Source of the DNA: Formicarius rufipectus
Lineage: Eukaryota > Chordata > Aves > Passeriformes > Formicariidae
Direction of reading: 5' to 3'
Assembly: GCA_013399695.1 (NCBI GenBank)
Contig: VXAU01003995.1
Span: 61,728-125,727 of the forward strand
DNA: 64,000 nt
Shown in pieces: positions 60,024-64,000 of the stretch; position 1 is the stretch's first letter; each line of letters begins with the position of its first letter. Below the pieces are notes generated by a model that saw only the letters and a program-made list of their open reading frames with translations, did not search any database and had not been told where the DNA came from. Both the position numbers and the translations under genes were made by a program.

Positions 60024-60680
60024 TTGACTGGTAAAAACTTCCCACATAAAGAGTTTCAAGACAGCATTTCAGACTCCAGAGCTGTGAGGTACATTGTCAG
60101 GGTGAGGAGCATCATTCTCCTGTTTCTCCTGCTGTCTGCTGAGCTTGACTGCTGTGCAGCTCAGGGTATGAGGTCAGGGCATTTGGGTCAGGACACAGGC
60201 ACCTGTCCTGAAGTCCCCAGACTGTTTATGCAATTCATACTCTACAGCCATGTGGTTATTAAGACCAACAACTGCTCTGAAGCAGGAAATACAGCCCCCA
60301 GAATGCTTCTGGCCATCAGGCCACATTCAGGTGGTCCCCTGTTGTCTGGTGGCCCAGTGTCAAGGTTTGGGTTGGTGACACAGCAAGCTGTGCTTGCTTG
60401 CCAGCAGAAGCCTGGGCATGTGTACATGTTGGTGCACTTGCAACACCTTCACAGTCATCTTATTTTTAACATATTAAGTGCAGAGTTAATTTTCTCCTTC
60501 TGCCTGAAATGCCAAAGAGATGGGTTTGTCCACTTTGTTATTTCCTGTGAGGGCACTGGATGCATCAGTGGAAAGGATGGAGGGGATTTAGGCAGAAGGG
60601 TTCCTGCATATAAGGGAGAAGGAAATTTGGATTTTCAGCAGATACTGATAGGGAAGTCCAAAATTGCTTTTTATACATAG
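60024..60680 (+). other. Longest open frame in the window (218 codons from TTG, 170 from first ATG)
   Basis: The frame opens at a TTG (60024). Its first ATG is codon 49 (60168-60170), and it stops at TAG 60678-60680. Before that ATG lies a hydrophobic run IILLFLLLSAELDCC that would look like a signal peptide, but it has no ATG start of its own and would need an upstream spliced exon. From the ATG the peptide begins MRSGHLGQDTGTCPEVPRLF, is Cys/His/Gly-rich, and shows no family I recognise. The sequence is GC-richer than its surroundings, which lengthens chance frames. No poly(A) hexamer lies close downstream. It is unusual in length but unproven. Confidence 0.22.
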
Positions 60681-63196
60681 AAAACAGTGAGATTCAGGGT
60701 TCCTGTCATTCACGATGAATGATTTTTACAACCTTCCTTCATTTCATGCAGAAACCAGAAGGTATTGGGTGAATCAAGCTGAAGGGTAGGAAGAGAAGGG
60801 ACTGTCATGTCTCTGAAGTAGTTCAGTGCTGCCTTGAAGGACTGAATCATAACAATGCCTGTGCCACTGAACTCCTATATTGTGTTAGTCAACTTGTTTA
60901 AATCTGAATTTTCACAGACAAGAGAAGCTGGGAGGCATGCTGAGCACTCAAAATTGACAGAAAGATTGAATGCCTTGGATATGTAAAGTCCAAGAAGTGT
61001 GAAGAGTTCTAAAAAAATAACAGATTGTATTCCTTGCTAACGGGGCACCAAATCACTAAATATGTGCTATTTTATTTCTGTCTTACATTTCTTCATCTGG
61101 AAATTGAAGATAATATGATTCCCTTCCTAGAAAGAGTCTGCTGAAAATAAACTAATATTTGTTATGTTGTCCAATACTATATCAAGGAATACTAGAAAAT
61201 TCCCCAACAAATTAATCATTCTTTTTACAGAGCATGTTAGAATGGATCCTGCTAAACTAAAGGACATGGTCACACACTGAACATTGAGGAGAAAGCCAGA
61301 TTTTAATTACCTGTTCACTGAATGAACATTGTTGTCCATCTTTTACATTAAAATGGGCAAAGGTTTTACAGAACAGTTTGGATTAAGAACATCATGGTGC
61401 AGACACGTGGAAGGTTATCCCTTAATTATGTCATTCTGTAAGTATTTTGAATGTGTATTAAGATATAGCTGAAGTTACTGTGACTGTTTTTTACATAATC
61501 TGCCCCTACCCATTTAGTTGGTGTATGTTCTGTGTTGCAGCTCCTTTGCAAACTCTGTAAACTGATGATTCAAGAGAAAAGCAGTACATATCAGTGTATA
61601 TAGACTGTGAAACTGTGCTTTAAAATTACTCAAGGCAAACCTAGGGGAAAATAAAAAAAAAACAACTCTTACACTAAATATGTTTTCCTTGCCTAGATAA
61701 TTGATGATCACAGATATTTTAAGTCTGTGCTGGGTGCACAAATCATTGCATAGATGTCTCTCAACTGTGAAATTGGTCAGCCCATCCAAGGTCTACACTA
61801 CTTAAAATATTGAGTATTAAATATATTTTGCCCTGTGTATAAAATCTAAATAATGACGTTGTATCTTCCTGCTACTTTTCAAGATTTTCCCACAAACTGA
61901 TTAACTCCCATTTAAGACCTCAGTAATGCAGATAAAACAACAGGATTAATCTTTTTTGTGTGCATGCTTTAGTTGTAGTATATGTCACAGTAAAAGCTTT
62001 TCTGTGCCGTATTTGTGTAGTCTTTGTTTTAATGTTGTTAGCATTAGCTATTGTTCAATTTTTGCTAGTATTAGATTAATGCTGCAGCACTGCTGTAAAG
62101 CTGTGGTGGTGCAAAGGCACAGCACAGATCTGTGTGTATAGGTAGGAACAAGCTTCCTTTTTGGTTGCTTTGTTAGTCTGTGGGGTTTTTTATGAGTGCT
62201 TTTTTTGTTATGACTTTTTTTTCTATTTTAGGGTAGGGTTCTTTGGTGAGTGCTTTGGTTTTTGGGGTTTTTTTTAGTTGTTTTGCTTTGCTTTTGTGTG
62301 TGTGTGTGTCAGTGCTTTAGGATTAGTCAATCTATTGTCTGCTGCAGAAGTACTTGTTTGTCCTTGGGGAGACGAGAGGAATTTTCAGAAGGGCATTGTA
62401 CGGATTCTGAATACTAGTGATTTGTGCCAGTATCTTCTCTTCAAAGTAGATGGCTCCCAGCCTCGATTGAACTGAAAAGTGATTTTTAGCATATGACTCA
62501 ATGATTTGATAGCATCTCTAAACCTGGATGGGTCAGGGGAAGAAGTCTGTGTGAAGGTTAAAACTTTGGCATGAATCCAGGTTAAAGTCTTCAGCAGATA
62601 CCCTTAAATGAGCTCTTAATATACTCATCAGATGCTACCCTACTAACACTGCTTTGGCTCTGGGCAAAGTTCAGGTTTATTCTTTTTTTAAAACATTTTG
62701 AATTGTTTAGTGGTTTGGGATTTCACCACCCCTTGTTGGTGATGAAAAGACTCAAATATACCATATTACTAGACTTTCTTTTTGGGATGCTTCCATATAA
62801 ACTTCATAATGATGTGTAAGCCAGATGGGTAGAATTGGAAACTTAAGTCATTTTTACCCTAATTATGTTAAAGGTACTTTGCCAACAGGTAGACTAACCA
62901 AGTAACATAGGGGTTTGCAGCAGTTTGTGAATATAAATTATAGCTTTATTATAACACTGGTAGAAATCTATTCTGGATTCAGCTCATCTAGATATCAATA
63001 ATGTAAATTTACCTCATTTTTCTCCCTGTCCTGAAGTTTCATAGCAGTCTTACTGACTGCATCTGGCTACACAATTAAATAGAAATCATTAGTTTGAAGT
63101 GTAAGAAACTCCTGGAAACTGTCAATTTTAAGTTATTATAGTAGATATGCATTTTTAAAACTCTGGAATTGAGATAGTAGCAGCCAGTTAATTCAT
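60681..63196. other. Non-coding stretch ending in T/G-rich sequence
   Basis: T/G-rich sequence with a short GT dinucleotide run (near 62297) spans 62162-62316. Elsewhere AT-rich sequence carries only short frames. Confidence 0.6.
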
Positions 63197-63235
63197 GTTT
63201 TGTTTTTTTTGTTTTGTTTTGTTGGTTTTTTTTTT
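63197..63235 (+). repeat. T/G-rich tract abutting an assembly gap
   Basis: A T-rich run with TTTTG units leads directly into N. Its full length is unknown because the gap interrupts it. Confidence 0.85.
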
Positions 63236-63338
63236 NNNNNNNNNNNNNNNNNNNNNNNNNNNNNNNNNNNNNNNNNNNNNNNNNNNNNNNNNNNNNNNNN
63301 NNNNNNNNNNNNNNNNNNNNNNNNNNNNNNNNNNNNNN
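63236..63338. other. Assembly gap (103 N)
   Basis: Unknown sequence. The left edge is a T-run, so the missing part may be more low-complexity T/G sequence. Confidence 0.98.
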
Positions 63339-64000
63339 CTTGGGTAAAATAATTTAAAATCAGAATGCTTAGGTTTGGTGTTTCATTTCAGTATATTCAA
63401 TTTGATTATTTTTTTTTTTTTTAAAGCTCTGCATTTGAGTTTCAGATCCCATCAGAAGGCAAACTTGATAATGTTTCTGGACTTTTGGCTTGGGGAGTCT
63501 TTTGTTGCAGAATACTGCCTTTTTATTAAGCAATTTTTCTTTCTCAGTCGATAGAAATCATTTGTGCTGGTGGGGTGGGGGAGGAAAAGATCAATCTAAG
63601 CTTTACAATATTTTGTTGTTTTTAGTTCAGAGTAAAGTGATTTTAGATGATGTGGTACCCAGACCCCTGGTTCCTTGCAGTGGCTGCTTTCTGATGAATT
63701 GGCTCTCAGTGTATTTTGTAACAGCAAGGTGACACTGCCATAAGGAAATTTGTCAGATTTGGCAATAATTAGCATCACTAGAGATTTAGCAGAAAGCTCA
63801 AGGTCAAACTGTTTCTTTGAAATTATTTCTTTTTTCCTCTCCTAGAGAGGTGATCCTTGCAAAGAAGGGTTGAGGCATTCCTGGGATTAAATGGGGAAGG
63901 ATAGATTTTTGTGCTTTTCTAGATAATTAGAGGCCTTTAGTCTCTGAAGTTCTCATTCTGCAGCTTTCATGAACATTGATTTTCACTGGAAAAAAATTGG
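63339..64000. other. Non-coding stretch
   Basis: It contains a T-run at 63409-63421 and TTTTTCTTTCTCAG, an acceptor-like motif, near 63548. No gene or repeat was recognised. Confidence 0.6.

Noticed and set aside
1..64000. tRNA, rRNA, snoRNA, CRISPR array, SINE, telomeric or satellite arrays
   Set aside because: No cloverleaf B-box, no regularly spaced repeats, no SINE head, and no long tandem arrays were seen on reading; low-copy or diverged cases could escape an unaided search.

Overview
The window is AT-rich, repeat-poor, non-coding DNA from a large vertebrate genome, most likely a bird. The diagnostic mobile elements are chicken-repeat-1 (CR1) LINE fragments with the avian 3' end. One solo-LTR-like endogenous retroviral segment is present. 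T/G-only low-complexity tracts of the kind common in avian assemblies recur. I saw no L1, Alu, MIR or tRNA-derived SINE signature. Three runs of N mark a draft assembly. The bird assignment is inference from repeat content; order and species cannot be read from this sequence.

Layout: 1-15.1 kb is anonymous AT-rich sequence with a T/G tract (5.7 kb), a pyrimidine-skewed tract (8.4-8.8 kb) and a homeobox-site-rich block (13.7 kb). Plus-strand CR1 copies lie at 15.2, 18.5, 24.2 and 34.7 kb; minus-strand copies lie at 47.96, 48.3 and 55.3 kb. A GC-richer patch with a perfect 19-bp tandem repeat is at 19.6-20.0 kb. An LTR with TATA box, AATAAA signal and a triplicated 23-bp unit is at 36.9-37.4 kb. 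A second large T/G tract is at 43.9 kb. From 45 to 53 kb there are small duplications, a GC/CpG-richer block open on both strands (50.9-51.4 kb) and a tiny CpG cluster (52.7 kb). The longest open frame (218 codons without an ATG start, 170 from its first ATG) is at 60.0-60.7 kb. Gaps are at 29,191-29,214, 58,751-58,753 and 63,236-63,338.

No host protein-coding gene can be recognised with confidence. Most open frames are short, many begin at non-ATG codons, and the low-complexity ones merely translate simple sequence. I list a few segments whose splice-site context makes them worth testing as exons; strong-looking decoy splice sites are expected by chance in 64 kb on two strands, so confidence is low. 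The window could be intergenic or the interior of a large intron. I found no operon-like system, CRISPR array, tRNA, rRNA or convincing novel system. The most concrete observations are two assembly-gap artefacts, the LTR architecture, a 60-bp duplicated segment 2 kb apart, and several compact hairpins and tandem repeats.
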